Shown: piece after piece, positions 13,607 through 23,665 of the stretch | Layout: each line of letters opens with the position of its first letter | Numbering within the stretch: position 1 is the first letter of the stretch | Source: Endocalyx cinctus | Taxonomy: Eukaryota; Ascomycota; Sordariomycetes; Amphisphaeriales; Apiosporaceae | NCBI GenBank assembly: GCA_001600455.1 | Contig: BCKC01000010.1 | Span: 1,494,556-1,558,555, forward strand | Length of the DNA: 64,000 nt | Direction of reading: 5' to 3' | Translations under genes and position numbers: made by a program | The notes under the pieces: generated by a model | Seen by the model: the letters and a program-made list of their open reading frames with translations, nothing else | Database searches by the model: none | Told to the model about the DNA's origin: nothing

Positions 13607-14931
13607 TCATTTTTGAGCTTCTTTAAGGTTCTGGGTGTCAGAAAAATGCGCCTTTCCATCTTGCCCGATGCTGGCGACGTGTATCTTCACGGGCGCGGCA
13701 CCTTTCGTCTTGGGCGGCTCTACGTCTAGTTTTGTCTCCGATTTCGTCTTTAACTCAACAGCGGCTTGAACAACGCCGGCGGGCGCGTCCGCGATCTCGT
13801 TCACCTGCGCGTTCGTCAACACGTCGCTGACTCGGGATGCCCTGCTGGACATGAGGATGGTCGTGGGACCCCGGAACTGTAAGAAGAGCCTGTCACCCCA
13901 GATGGTGCGGCGGGCTTCGGTTCGGGCCCGGAACATCAGCGCCGCGAGGATCTTGTACGTCTCGGTTTGGCGCATATTCTGGAAGAACTTGGTCTTGGTT
14001 CCGAGCCACGCGGTGAGAGAAGGTACCTGAAGTCGGAGATTCGAGCTCTTAAATCGGAACGGGAGGGGAGGGCTCTTCGTCACCGTATAAGCCACGACAT
14101 TGCCCGGATGTACGACAAACTCCTCGCCCTCGGCTAGTGTGAGCTGGTATATATGTCCAGGAGCCGCTAGAGCAGCCAGGCCGCGGCCCGTCAATTCAGA
14201 TGAACCCCAGTGAGCGACGGGTAACTGGTACTGAATTCGCGGGGTTACGTGGAGGGTGTGACCTGTCCATGCTAACAGCGCTTGTCTTTGCGCCACCATC
14301 CAGTCTGTAGTTCCATCGAGGTGTAAAACGGAAAATGTAGTTGTAGGGGATTTCGTCGATATCAAGGCAGTGAGTGGTGATGTAGAAGTTATTCGCTGGT
14401 ATAGAAACGGTACGCCGGTCAGGGCTCGAGTTAAAGGTGAGAATAATGAGAGTGTTGATTGCGTCTGTGCATAGGTCCAATGTATTAGCCTTCACAATGA
14501 AGCCCTTAAGAGTATCTTAAGTATTCCAACAAATCCTTACATTCTGTGGCTTTCCCGATACTGCTACCAAGGTCCCTCGTCTCGTGTAAAGGTACTGTGA
14601 AGCCGATAGAGATACGGATAATAACGAATACGGGCTGCCTAAGACTTCGAATCGGGCGTCTGAATAGGACAAAATATTAGTATTGATACAAAGCCTACGT
14701 CATTATTCTAAATATCATACCGGCAACATCTCTTGATGCGTCAATCGGTGTACCGAACGCATCTCTTCCGAGTCGAGGCGATTCCGTCGTGGGTACTGAG
14801 CTAATTTGAATAGCTCTATACTGGCATTGTCGACAGACGTAGCTAGCTCGAGCGGCCAATCGATGGCGTGACTGAACCCCCCTTCTAACCAGAGAGGAGG
14901 ATGAGGAAAATGAAAGAGAGGTACCACGCAT
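13607..14931 (-). CDS. AIM24: Altered inheritance of mitochondria protein 24
   Basis: Conserved mitochondrial inner-membrane protein, which in yeast is needed for normal MICOS integrity and respiratory chain function. Exons (minus) are 14931-14721, 14659-14541 and 14464-13607; introns are 61 and 76 bp; product 395 residues. The start is the ATG at 14931; the upstream in-frame TTG is not used. The N-terminus is a mitochondrial presequence rich in Ser, Arg and Ala, with RRG and RHRLAARA and no acidic residue before about residue 50. The body matches the AIM24 beta-sheet family: [18 protein letters not shown] and [12 protein letters not shown] in exon 2, then [16 protein letters not shown] and [10 protein letters not shown] in exon 3. 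The Lys/Glu-rich tail is typical of fungal copies. This is a housekeeping gene and a useful anchor for synteny. Confidence 0.92.
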
Positions 14932-15912
14932 TGCGGCAATCAATAAGCTGGAATTGATTGAACACGTCTTGGTTATTCAAAGCTTTGGGGCGTCGATCGA
15001 AATCGAGAAATCATGAAAATGTAGCTTTTTTCCTAACCGATTGAATTTTGCGCCACAAATTCGTACGTAAGCCACGAATGAGGGAAAAAATAGAGGACCT
15101 CGGGAGCTAAATAAGTCTGCTTACATAAAGCTACATTAATCTCCGTACGATATATGTATACGATTTTCATCCTCCTCACTTTATTTCTTAAGTACAAAAG
15201 AATACCGACGATTTGCAGTCGCAAATCAAAAACGAACGTCGGTTATGACCTGCTTGGTTATAACAGCTTATATGGTCTCCACATTCTTTCCCTTTTTGCA
15301 GATTTCAATATAATATGAGATAAGTAGTGACTTGTGGCATCACTTACGCTACAAAGAAGATATTTAGAGCTTCATTATCGCGCTTATTCTGAAAGGAGTT
15401 ACCTAGCTGTAGCGAAACTAGAGTTGTACAACTACGTACGGTCTTTTATAGCTTTCTCTTTGGTTCCAATTCTATGATCTGCCCATGGAGCCATAGCATA
15501 ATGCATCGCCATTCGAGCTTGAATCTAGGATGGTGAAAATTCCACCATAGCTACCTAGATAGTTTTACCAAGTCACTATTCTTAGCCATGCTTGGCCGAA
15601 AACTCCAACAGCGAATGGACCGACCATTTCCATTTAGATCGCAATCAATGAAGCTCAGGACATTTGCTCCGCTCTTTGTTTACTTGTCATAGTGATTTAC
15701 TTCGTCATACTTTGTATAAGAGCTTGTGAGCTATAAAGAAGCCAGGTAGGAAAAGCTTCAATGGCCCTCACACAAAGGATTAGAGCGATAACGCCAGCAT
15801 TTTCTCCTTATATTTCCGTGTAAGTCGTTGAATTTTCAGCTTGCTATTTACCCTCTCGCATACACACGTAGATTTTGTCAGTTCCTGTAATCATAACAGC
15901 TCAACCAGCATA
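14932..15912. other. Intergenic region, no gene recognised
   Basis: Divergent 5' flank shared by AIM24 (minus) and the small secreted protein (plus). No conserved frame or RNA gene is visible. Confidence 0.55.
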
Positions 15913-16206
15913 ATGTTTCCCAGCGTGAAGTTCACCGTATTCTTCCTCGCGGCTTTGAGCGGCACCCTCGCCGCTTCCGACTCTACGCCAACCTTGTACT
16001 CCGGCCCACCTAAGCTTTGCTGGATAGGCGACAAAAGCACGTCGGTACTAAACCTCGTCTGCGTAGGATCGACGGAATCGTCAACTCTTCTCCAAACGTC
16101 AGCACTTTGTGCTCGCGACCCGAATCTATGTCCTCCCTCGGAGATCTTGTCCATAGCTAGTACGTGTAATTTAAGCTCTCCAAAATCCTCTTCCAACCTA
16201 GGATGA
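15913..16206 (+). CDS. Small secreted cysteine-containing protein
   Basis: Single-exon frame of 97 residues from the ATG at 15913; the longer frame starting upstream is ignored because the signal peptide begins here (hydrophobic core VFFLAAL, cleavage near LAAS). The mature part of about 75 residues has five cysteines (in LCWIG, LVCVG, LCARD, LCPP, TCNL), is Ser/Thr-rich and has no recognised domain. Size, secretion and cysteines fit an effector-like or surface protein, but this is inference. It is convergent with the FAD oxidase gene 250 bp away. The odd cysteine number is unusual for a fully disulphide-bonded protein and may mean that a 3' exon is missed. Confidence 0.5.
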   Translation: MFPSVKFTVFFLAALSGTLAASDSTPTLYSGPPKLCWIGDKSTSVLNLVCVGSTESSTLLQTSALCARDPNLCPPSEILSIASTCNLSSPKSSSNLG

Positions 16207-16456
16207 TCGTGACGGCTAACCGTATTACTATTTAGTGGGTCTCCTGTAATGATGCTGAATTATCTCGATTGTGGGTATGTACGGTTGGAGGGTTTGAAGG
16301 AACGAAAGTGTGTAAGAAGTTGAGTAAATAGGAACAATAATCAAAATGTCTAAGACGATTCTTCATACCCCCAAGATTTTTTTACCTGTCGTCTGCTGGA
16401 TCTTAAGTGATGTATGAACATGCATTGTTATTAGTATCTTAGTTACTAGATATCTC

Positions 16457-18143
16457 TCAGTACGTGAACCCACCAGCCCTACCGCTAAAAAGTCCCGAGG
16501 GGTCAACCTCCTGCTGCAGCGCCTTAAACTTGGCATAATCCCTATAACTCCCCGTGACGTTCTGGTCGGCCTGAGCGTCATTCATGAAATACGGCAGGTA
16601 CATATCCTCGTTCCCGTCGACCCCGTCTTCGGCCAGCCACTGAGGCACGACTTCCTCCAACCAAGTCGTAATCTCCCTCGAAATCTCGTAGAGCTGACTG
16701 TCGTCCGCCCCGTCGGACCAGGCACACTGAAGCTCGAGGAGCAGCCGGTCCGGGTCCGATGCCGTGAGTCCCATCGCGTTGCCGCCTCGGGACGCGCTCT
16801 GGGCCCCGATCGTGGAGGGGAAGGGTTGGAAGTCCACCGAACAGAGGCTCGTGAGGTGTAGAATATCGTCAAGGTAGGAAGACGCTATCTCTACCCACTT
16901 ATCTTTTATAGTCGCGTAGATCTCGGGCTTGCTAGGTATATAGGGAATGGTATAGGTCTATCGATTTCTCCCTCCAGGTTAGTTATCCAGTCATGTCAGG
17001 AAGCGAATGCATAGAATGGATATTTGACAGAAAAGAGACATACTCTGAATGAGATCCGAGAAAGCAGCAGTTCAGCAGCAGCGCCGTTCGTATACAACTG
17101 TAGGATTTCAGCTTAGCCGCAAGAGAGAAAAAAAAAGTCTTAGAGTGAAAAAGACGGAAATATCTTACGAGGTCAGAATACGACCGAGAGCTCGTAAAGT
17201 CGCCCAAATAAGGAACAGCGAGGTACTCCGCCAACGGAGAATCTTCGGGGACTTCCTCTCCGTCGTAGAAGTAGAAGACGATATACGTGACGGTGCCGCC
17301 GGCGGTGATGCTCGTGGTATGGATAACGGCAGCTTTCGGATCGTCCTTCCCGGCGACGACGAAATTATGCAACGCCTGAAAAAGGGCGTCCCCCTGGTCC
17401 GCGGCGTACAGCCTGGTGCCGCCCCAGACCTTCGCGATCGGGTGCGCCTGCACGTAGAACCTCGTGACGACGCCGAACTGGCTCCCGCTACCGCGCATCG
17501 CGACGGCGAGCTCCGGCTGGGCTGTCGCGTCTACTTGGACGACGGACCCGTTCGCCATCACCGTCTCCCAGCCGACTATGCTGTCGGCCGCGAGCCCGTA
17601 CTGCGCGCTAAGGAAGGAGATGCCTCCTTGCAGGAGGTATCCGCCCACGCCGACGAGGCCGAGCCGACCCCCGACGGCGGTGACGCCCGAGGGCTCGAGA
17701 TCGCCGACGACGTCGTTCCACGTGCCTCCCGAGCCGACGGTGGCGATGTTCGAGTCGGCGTCGTACGTGGCGCCCTTGATGTCGCGCATCGAGATCAGCA
17801 CGCCGTCCTCGACCGTCGCGTGGCCGGGGTTCGGGTCGTGGCCCCCGCTCTTAACGGCGAACTCGACCGTGGGCAGGCCGTTGAGGGTGGTGATCACCTC
17901 GGCGACGTCGGCTGCTTCGGTGGGGAATACGATGCACGCCGGGCTCACCTCGCGTAGGGCGGTGGACCAGTAGCCCTGCGTCTCGGAATAGTACGCGATG
18001 CTACCTGAGTACGAGACTTTATCCGGTAGAGCGGCCTCGATCTCGTCGCAGGCTTGGAGGGTCTCCGGCGTCGCCGCAGCCAGTGTGTGAGAGGCTAGTA
18101 AAAGCCCGACGGCGGCGGCAGCGTTCATCTGTCCCTGCTTCAT
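16457..18143 (-). CDS. Secreted FAD-linked oxidase, berberine-bridge-enzyme-like
   Basis: Flavoprotein oxidase of the VAO/PCMH fold with a C-terminal BBE segment; such enzymes oxidise sugars or secondary metabolites with O2. Exons (minus) are 18143-17169, 17097-17044 and 16957-16457; introns are 71 and 86 bp; product 509 residues. A signal peptide spans about residues 1-24. The FAD domain includes VKSGGHDPNPG, where His102 is the expected covalent attachment residue. The second attachment motif reads GRLGLVGVGGY with Gly where bicovalent enzymes have Cys, so only a single flavin bond is expected. The 54-bp middle exon is unusually small but keeps frame and motif order. The C-terminus has the Asp-Pro-x-Gly-Leu-Phe element (DPSGLF) of the BBE domain. 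Its substrate cannot be told from context. Confidence 0.88.
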
Positions 18144-18786
18144 TTTGTCTTTTCTTTTCTTCTTTTCTCCTGTAGCTCTGGCTCAAATTCCCACTTCTGA
18201 GAATTATAGTGAGATACACGCAACGAAAAAAGGTTCTTGTTACAGCGGCGAGCGTGAATGAGTTGTTTATATCTCCATGACATTTTCGTCAAGTGACCGG
18301 ACTTGGTTTCACTCTGTATTTCCTAAATGGCATGATGCGGATTCCTGCATATGTAGAAGACCCAGGCCGAGGCATGGTTTATGGGGATCTACAAAGTACA
18401 AGTCTAGAAGAACTGGAATAGGTGAAGTGAGGGGGTTTAGTATCAGGGGTAGGGGTATATAATATTACTGCGGAGATTTGTAGACAATATGAATGGACGG
18501 GCACTACCCTTGTCTCAGCCAGGGGAAAATCCGAATGTGGACTGATCCCATGCCCAGAACTCGCATTTCTTTTTTCATGTGAATTGAGAATTTTCTCCCC
18601 GAGTGATGATACGCTCTGCGCCATGGACGTCGTATTCGTATATGACATCCCAGTAAGCATGGTGTTTCTACCCCGACATATTCATTACATACTTTCCGAC
18701 TTTGGGTATCTATACATCGTCAAGGAACAACAATCGTGAACTAAAATGAACATAAAACAAAGCCAAATCCTAATAAGACGCACAGC
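18144..18786. other. Intergenic region, no gene recognised
   Basis: 5' flank of the FAD oxidase and 3' flank of the PIP-kinase-like gene. No conserved frame seen. Confidence 0.55.
18264..18273 (-). promoter_or_regulatory. Possible TATA box of the FAD oxidase gene
   Basis: On the minus strand this reads GATATAAACA, about 120 bp upstream of the ATG at 18143. Position and sequence are plausible; nothing else supports it. Confidence 0.3.
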
Positions 18787-19926
18787 TCAATCCCTTTCCT
18801 TTATTTCCACCATCTCCGAGCACATCTTCAAGAACCTTGCGCGATACTCGACACTCTCGGTAGTAATAGACATAGGCCCTTGCTCGTCGATTAAATTATA
18901 ACTGTTGACGAGCCCCGTCATGGTCTTCGCGTGAATCGTGTGTTTGGCCCAGAAAAAGTCCAACACAGCAGCTCTGTAGATAGCCTTGCCGTCGCTCGAG
19001 GTGACTCCCGTGCGCCAGCTCGGTCGTTTAGGGGGCGCGAACGGCAGCTGGGAGGGAGGAACTGCCTCTTCGTCTCCCTGGCCTGGTTGAAGGGGTGGCT
19101 GCGAATCCGGATCTGGCACCGCGTCGGCAGGGGAAACTCGTACTAGAAACAGGGAATAGTCCACGGCATTATGGTCCGCGAGGAGCTTCGTGTCCTTTTC
19201 TAGCTGCATCTGGAAATCGGCCGCCTGATCTACGTCGAGATAGATCTTGTCATCGAACTTGTCGGCTAACTTAGACTTAGTGGCTTCAGAGGCGAGCATG
19301 CCGCCAGCGACGTCTCGTTCGGGATAGAAATAGGACGTAGGCTTCAGATCCCACGATTCCCATTTAGGCTTGTCATCGCCGGACCCCTGATCTTGACCGT
19401 ACATGATGTTCTCCATGACGATGTGATGACTTGGAGTAAGGTTAAAAAACAGACCAAGACTATTGTGAGCAGCTTGTAGGAAGTCGGTGATCCGAACTAA
19501 TAAGCTGGCCGGATTGTCGCGCATGTAGTCGGCGTAAGGCAGAAGCAACTCGTTCTTGAAGAAGGCATGTTCGAAATGACGCGGCACAGACTTGACTAGA
19601 TAGGCGCTGTCGCTCGTACGGAAAAATGTCGAGCCACTATAGCCCATATCACCCATCGGGCCAAGGGCCTCTTTACCCTTCTTCCTGTCGCTTCGCTTAC
19701 TAGCTGCAGCGAAGCTTGCTTTATACTGCGTCTCGTCGAGATGCCAAACCCCACGTAAAGACCTGAAGAGCTCCGGTTGGACCAGTTCAAATGTTAGCCA
19801 GTATAAGCGAAAAACCCTCAAGATTCTCGCCAGAAATGAGGGCCTGTGTGCCGGCTGGCCATCATCCTTGGAGGTCAAGATGGCATAGACTATGGATCGT
19901 GCGATTAGGGTCTCACGTCGCGCCAT
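18787..19926 (-). CDS. Divergent PIP-kinase-fold protein
   Basis: Single-exon frame of 379 residues from the ATG at 19926. It keeps the order of phosphatidylinositol phosphate kinase landmarks. GYSGSTFF at about 95-102 resembles the glycine-rich loop, with Lys112 (VKSV) in the place of the ATP-binding lysine. SWDLKPTSYF (about 191-200) resembles the DLKGS catalytic segment. DYSLFLV near 256 matches the DYSLL motif. AAVLDFFWAKHTIHAKTM near the C-terminus replaces the IIDxL magnesium-binding segment. A Pro-rich acidic insert separates the last two. No targeting signal is visible. The domain is short for a PI4P 5-kinase, so lipid-kinase activity is uncertain; it belongs to the compact fungal PIPK-like group. 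Confidence 0.8.
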   Translation of the reverse strand: MARRETLIARSIVYAILTSKDDGQPAHRPSFLARILRVFRLYWLTFELVQPELFRSLRGVWHLDETQYKASFAAASKRSDRKKGKEALGPMGDMGYSGSTFFRTSDSAYLVKSVPRHFEHAFFKNELLLPYADYMRDNPASLLVRITDFLQAAHNSLGLFFNLTPSHHIVMENIMYGQDQGSGDDKPKWESWDLKPTSYFYPERDVAGGMLASEATKSKLADKFDDKIYLDVDQAADFQMQLEKDTKLLADHNAVDYSLFLVRVSPADAVPDPDSQPPLQPGQGDEEAVPPSQLPFAPPKRPSWRTGVTSSDGKAIYRAAVLDFFWAKHTIHAKTMTGLVNSYNLIDEQGPMSITTESVEYRARFLKMCSEMVEIKERD

Positions 19927-20454
19927 CTTATCAAATGTCTCATAATTTGCTGAGGTATTATATAAAAGGAAGTTTAACGCTGTTTGACGTAAAAGCCGTG
20001 TTTATACGTTTGTTGTTTTGTGATAGATGAAAATCATTGGCTGGTAACATCTGCTTGGACAAGGAACAAATGCTCCGAGAATGACGTCAATGGCCGATAA
20101 GTAAGATAACCTTATTTTGAACGTCACATGTCCTGTGCACTGCAACATCGTCGTTGTCCACGGGGGAGCACCTGGAGAACGCATACTTAAACACATGAAG
20201 ACGCCGTATTTATTAAATCTTATCGCCTGTACTATAGTGATAATTTTACTATAATTCACGATCTTATGGATATTTACTTCTTCAATTAAGAATCTCGAGA
20301 ATAGCGGCAGAGTCTGCCTAAAAAAACGAACCTTACCAAGTTCCATTTCCGCTTTTGGACCTGAGTTTTTGGTAGTGTGACCACGGTGCATACACTGGCC
20401 CATGGCGGATATGTGAAACCATTTGATCGAAGATCGTGTGGACTAATTAGTTAT
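19927..20454. other. Intergenic region, no gene recognised
   Basis: 5' flank of the PIPK-like gene. A minus-strand frame of 133 codons (20002-20403) shows no domain, signal peptide or composition that marks it as a gene. The retroelement scrap follows directly. Confidence 0.5.
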
Positions 20455-20640
20455 TGAAATTATTGTCGGCGTAGACCTCTTTGGGGAAACCAAAGATTGG
20501 GACGAGGTTATTCTCCCACAGGTCGGTCACAACTTTCCAATCACAGGTTTTGGAGGTCTTGAACTGCACATGGTGGGATAACTAGTCCACCGTTACTAAA
20601 ATGTAACGGGATCCAATCAACCCGGTCGGAGTAAAGTACC
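20455..20640 (-). pseudogene. Fragment of a Ty3/gypsy-type retrotransposon integrase
   Basis: On the minus strand one frame reads TPTGLIGSRYILVTVD, then a TAG stop, then a segment containing DLWENNLVPIFGFPKEVYAD. This is the integrase catalytic-core pattern in which VDYLS holds the first catalytic Asp and YADNG the second; here the Tyr after VD is a stop codon and the Gly after DN is Asn. Only about 60 residues survive, and no reverse transcriptase, RNase H or LTR is seen beside it. It is a relic of an old insertion. Confidence 0.7.
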
Positions 20641-21042
20641 TTATAGTATATAGTATAATCGGCCAAATGCGCAAAGCCTAACCTGTGATGGCATATACAA
20701 TATATCAAGGCGAATGCTCGAAGTAATCAGTATATTTATCGAAGATCCTAAAGATGAAGAAGAAAGGAAAACACTAAGCGACTAAGATATTCTAAAAAGA
20801 TACGAAGACCATTATATGGCAGGTGCCAACAACCTTCAGCTGGCCCCAATTGGAGTACAGTCCCATTCAAAGTATGCACACTATCATGCACTGTGCCATG
20901 CCGTGACACCAACAAGATACAAATTACGACCACGGCCGCCTTCCTCCTTCCTTCGAGTATGGTTGATACGCTCCCGGAGAATAAAGCGAAAAAGAAAAGA
21001 GAGAAAAAATAACATCGAAGCTGCGTAACTCAACTCAAAAAC
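20641..21042. other. Intergenic 5' flank of the P450 gene
   Basis: AT-rich sequence between the integrase scrap and the P450 start. No clear TATA box or other gene is seen. Confidence 0.45.
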
Positions 21043-22871
21043 ATGGGTATGAATGAGTACCTTCTGGACCAGCCGATGACGGCACAGGCACTTGTGACTG
21101 TACTTCTGGGCGCTGTATGCATGAAGCCCCCCTTCGTCTCAATTGTCGACCAACATGAAATTGACCTACTTTATTACAGATTTCGGTTTATGCCACGGCT
21201 AGATGTATCTACTGCCTGTACTTTCACCCTCTCGCAAAATTCCCTGGACCACGCCTTGCCGCGGTGTCCAACACTTGGTATGGGTACCATTGGTATGTCA
21301 CCTGTATGCTCAATGGATATCATTAAAGCTAGCTGACGTTTCGCAAGGCTATCGGGGCGGTACCCCTTTGCTATTGAAGCAGCCCTGGAGACATACGGCG
21401 ATGTTGTTAGAGTTGCCCCGAACGAACTTGTCTTTTTCACCCCCAGGGCTTTCGCAGGTCCGTTGGTATTTTCTTGCTCATGATGTCGTGCGCACTGGCT
21501 TGCTGACTCTCCCCTAGACATTTATTCGCCTCAGCACAAAGGCCTCGAGGTCTTCAGGAAGACTGATTTCCAGAACCGCGGTGCTGACTTGGGCGGCATC
21601 GTGTGGGAGGAAGATCCCGTCCGCCACCGCCAGGTCGCGCGAAAGCTCGCACCCGCCTTCAGCCCTCGCACTACGCGAGCGATGGAGCCCGTTATGCACG
21701 CACATTTCGACCATTTCGTCGATCGCATGAAAGAAATAGGTTCGAACCCGGACGGCGTTAGTCTCGTCGACTGGACTCATTGGGTGGCTTGGGACACATC
21801 AGCAGATCTCGCATGGAATGAAGAGATGTTTGCCATGCGAGATGGTAAGTAACAACCCTTCATGTGATATGTTCTCGTTCTAATTCCCGTAGCGAAAAAC
21901 CCCGTCTATCTTGATGTCCTACTGGGATTCAACGCGTTTGCTACAATGATCCAAGTATTCAAGAGGTTTCCTTTGATTAGCCCTGTTAAATATCTTTTCG
22001 CGCCTATAGCAAAACTTAGTTCGCTATCTGAGATGGAGAGGAGTACTCGCAAAAGCTTGGACAAACGGATTGAAAGGCGAGGTAGCTTGCCACACCTGGA
22101 TTTATTCGAATTCATTCTGCCGGCTGATAAACCGCCACCAACCAGCAGGGCGGATATCCTACATCTAGGATCCGTGGCCCTTCAGGTCATGTTTGCTGGT
22201 TTTGGTCCAATGGCTGACTGGTATTACGGCCTTTTGCTTTTCCTTACTCAAGAGCCTGAATGCTATGCAATCGTGACGAAAGAAATTCGAGACGCATTCC
22301 AAAGCTATGACGAGATTACGCTGGCGACCACTGTCCTGCTCCCTTACCTAGATGCTTGCTTGGAGGAGACGACCCGACTGATGGCGACGAATACCACAGG
22401 ACTCCCGCGGTACAGTCCGGGTGCAATGGTGGACGGTCGTTATATTCCTCAAGGCGTGCGTTTTGTCCTTCCAGTATCGTTCCTATGCGACGTCTGCTAA
22501 CCTGTCAACGCCTCTTAGGTAACCGTCCAAAGCAGTGTTTTTGCTCTGAGTCGAAGCAATCGCTTTTTCACGACGCCCGACGCTTCCGTTCCCAGCGATG
22601 GCTGCCGAAGTCGCACCCGCTATATGAACCTGCTTTTTCCAAGGACACCTGCAAGAGTTTTCTGACCTTCAGTCTTGGGCCAAGAGCATGCTCTGGTCGA
22701 GAACTCGCTTGGGCGGAAGCAAGACTGTTCATCAGCAAAGTCTTCTGGGAGTTTGACGTCACTCAGGCCACAAAACAAACATTCGATATGAACACCTTCG
22801 TGCAGAAGCAGCTCCACTATGGCTTTATGGTTAAGCCCGACGTGGCCGTGAAATTCGTTCCATTACGCTAG
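21043..22871 (+). pseudogene. Cytochrome P450, broken by a one-base frameshift
   Basis: Membrane-anchored haem monooxygenase of the fungal secondary-metabolism type. Exons are 21043-21114, 21180-21292, 21348-21457, 21518-21844, 21893-22455 and 22519-22871, with introns of 48-65 bp. An N-terminal anchor leads into the hinge [11 protein letters not shown]; then [13 protein letters not shown] and the C-helix region WEEDPVRHRQ follow. ExxR is present (EETTR). In the last exon the conserved VFALSRSNR is in one frame and FHDARRFRSQRW in another; the shift falls in the T run at 22564-22568 (one base short). The haem motif FSLGPRACSGRE downstream is intact, Cys codon at 22689-22691. The I-helix reads AGFGPMA, lacking the usual acidic-Thr pair. 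Either a recent pseudogene or a homopolymer sequencing error; the altered I-helix favours decay. Confidence 0.85.
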
Positions 22872-23044
22872 GCTCTAGACTACCGTAATCGTTGCTTATA
22901 GTTTATGATGATGCAGCTTATGTTTCTGGTTGCCTTGGAAAGAAAATTTTGCGGTTACTGATTCAGAGCAGGTTTTCTATTAGGCTTTGGATCTGATAAT
23001 TATTCAAATAGCTAATTGAGTCCATAAGTATTTATACTTCCAAA

Positions 23045-23620
23045 TCAGATTGATACCACTATTTTCCTACCTGATATCGACCCTTCTTTCAACATTCTCA
23101 AGCCGTCTAGCACACTCCGAAGGCCACTGGGTTCAAGCTCCTGCACAGGATGCGGGATTAACTTGCCTTCGTCAAGTAGTCTCTCAAACATGCTGAAGTA
23201 TCGTATTCCTAGCTCCAACTTGGCTGGGTCCGCTTCTTTATCATAACCGCGCCCCAAATTTGTACCTTTCCCGGATATTTCATAGGCTAGAACAAAGCCA
23301 GAGTTCACGGCCTTCCTGCGGGCCAAGAGCTCGTCCGAGACCAGTTCCAGAGATATATATCGGCCAACTACGCGCGCAATTGCGTCGAAGGAACTTTCGA
23401 TACTCTGCGCGTCTGATATGCAATCGATAACAGCCTTTAATCTCTTCTTTGTATGTGCCTTGATCTGCGTACCGACCTCTCCGTACTTATAATCAAACAC
23501 AGCCGATGCGCCTCGGGACCTGCAGAGCCCGAAGTTATGTGGCGAGCACGTGGCTATGGGGTCGTATCCTGACAGGCGGAGCAGCTGGATAGCAATGATG
23601 CCCGTGGCTGTGTAGTTTAA
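23045..23620 (-). pseudogene. 5'-truncated trans-enoyl reductase (zinc-type MDR, ToxD/LovC-like)
   Basis: The minus-strand frame begins abruptly in the Rossmann fold at YTATGIIAIQLLRLSGYDP, continues through RGASAVFDYKYGEVG, and ends with the family C-terminus LEPSGLRSVLDGLRMLKEG. About 190 residues match the C-terminal half of medium-chain enoyl reductases that act in trans with polyketide synthases. The N-terminal half is missing: an in-frame TAA lies immediately upstream, followed by TTAATTAA-type sequence (about 23616-23645). No upstream exon is visible before the DUF3176 gene ends at 23666. It therefore cannot encode a working enzyme and marks a deletion or insertion breakpoint. The P450 lies about 170 bp away. 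Confidence 0.78.
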
Positions 23621-23665
23621 TTAATTGCCCAGTTAGTTAATTAACTAGGAGACTCAAAAGTTAAA

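Noticed and set aside
17049..17957. 302-codon plus-strand frame
   Set aside because: Antisense shadow of the FAD oxidase; Arg/Asp-rich reading typical of a reversed GC-rich gene.
20002..20403. 133-codon minus-strand frame
   Set aside because: No family signal, no good start context, and it lies between a promoter and a transposon relic.
4370..22871. Oxidase, MFS, FAD oxidase and P450 read as one active biosynthetic cluster
   Set aside because: They are interrupted by AIM24 and a PIPK-like gene, there is no backbone synthase, and the P450 is broken.
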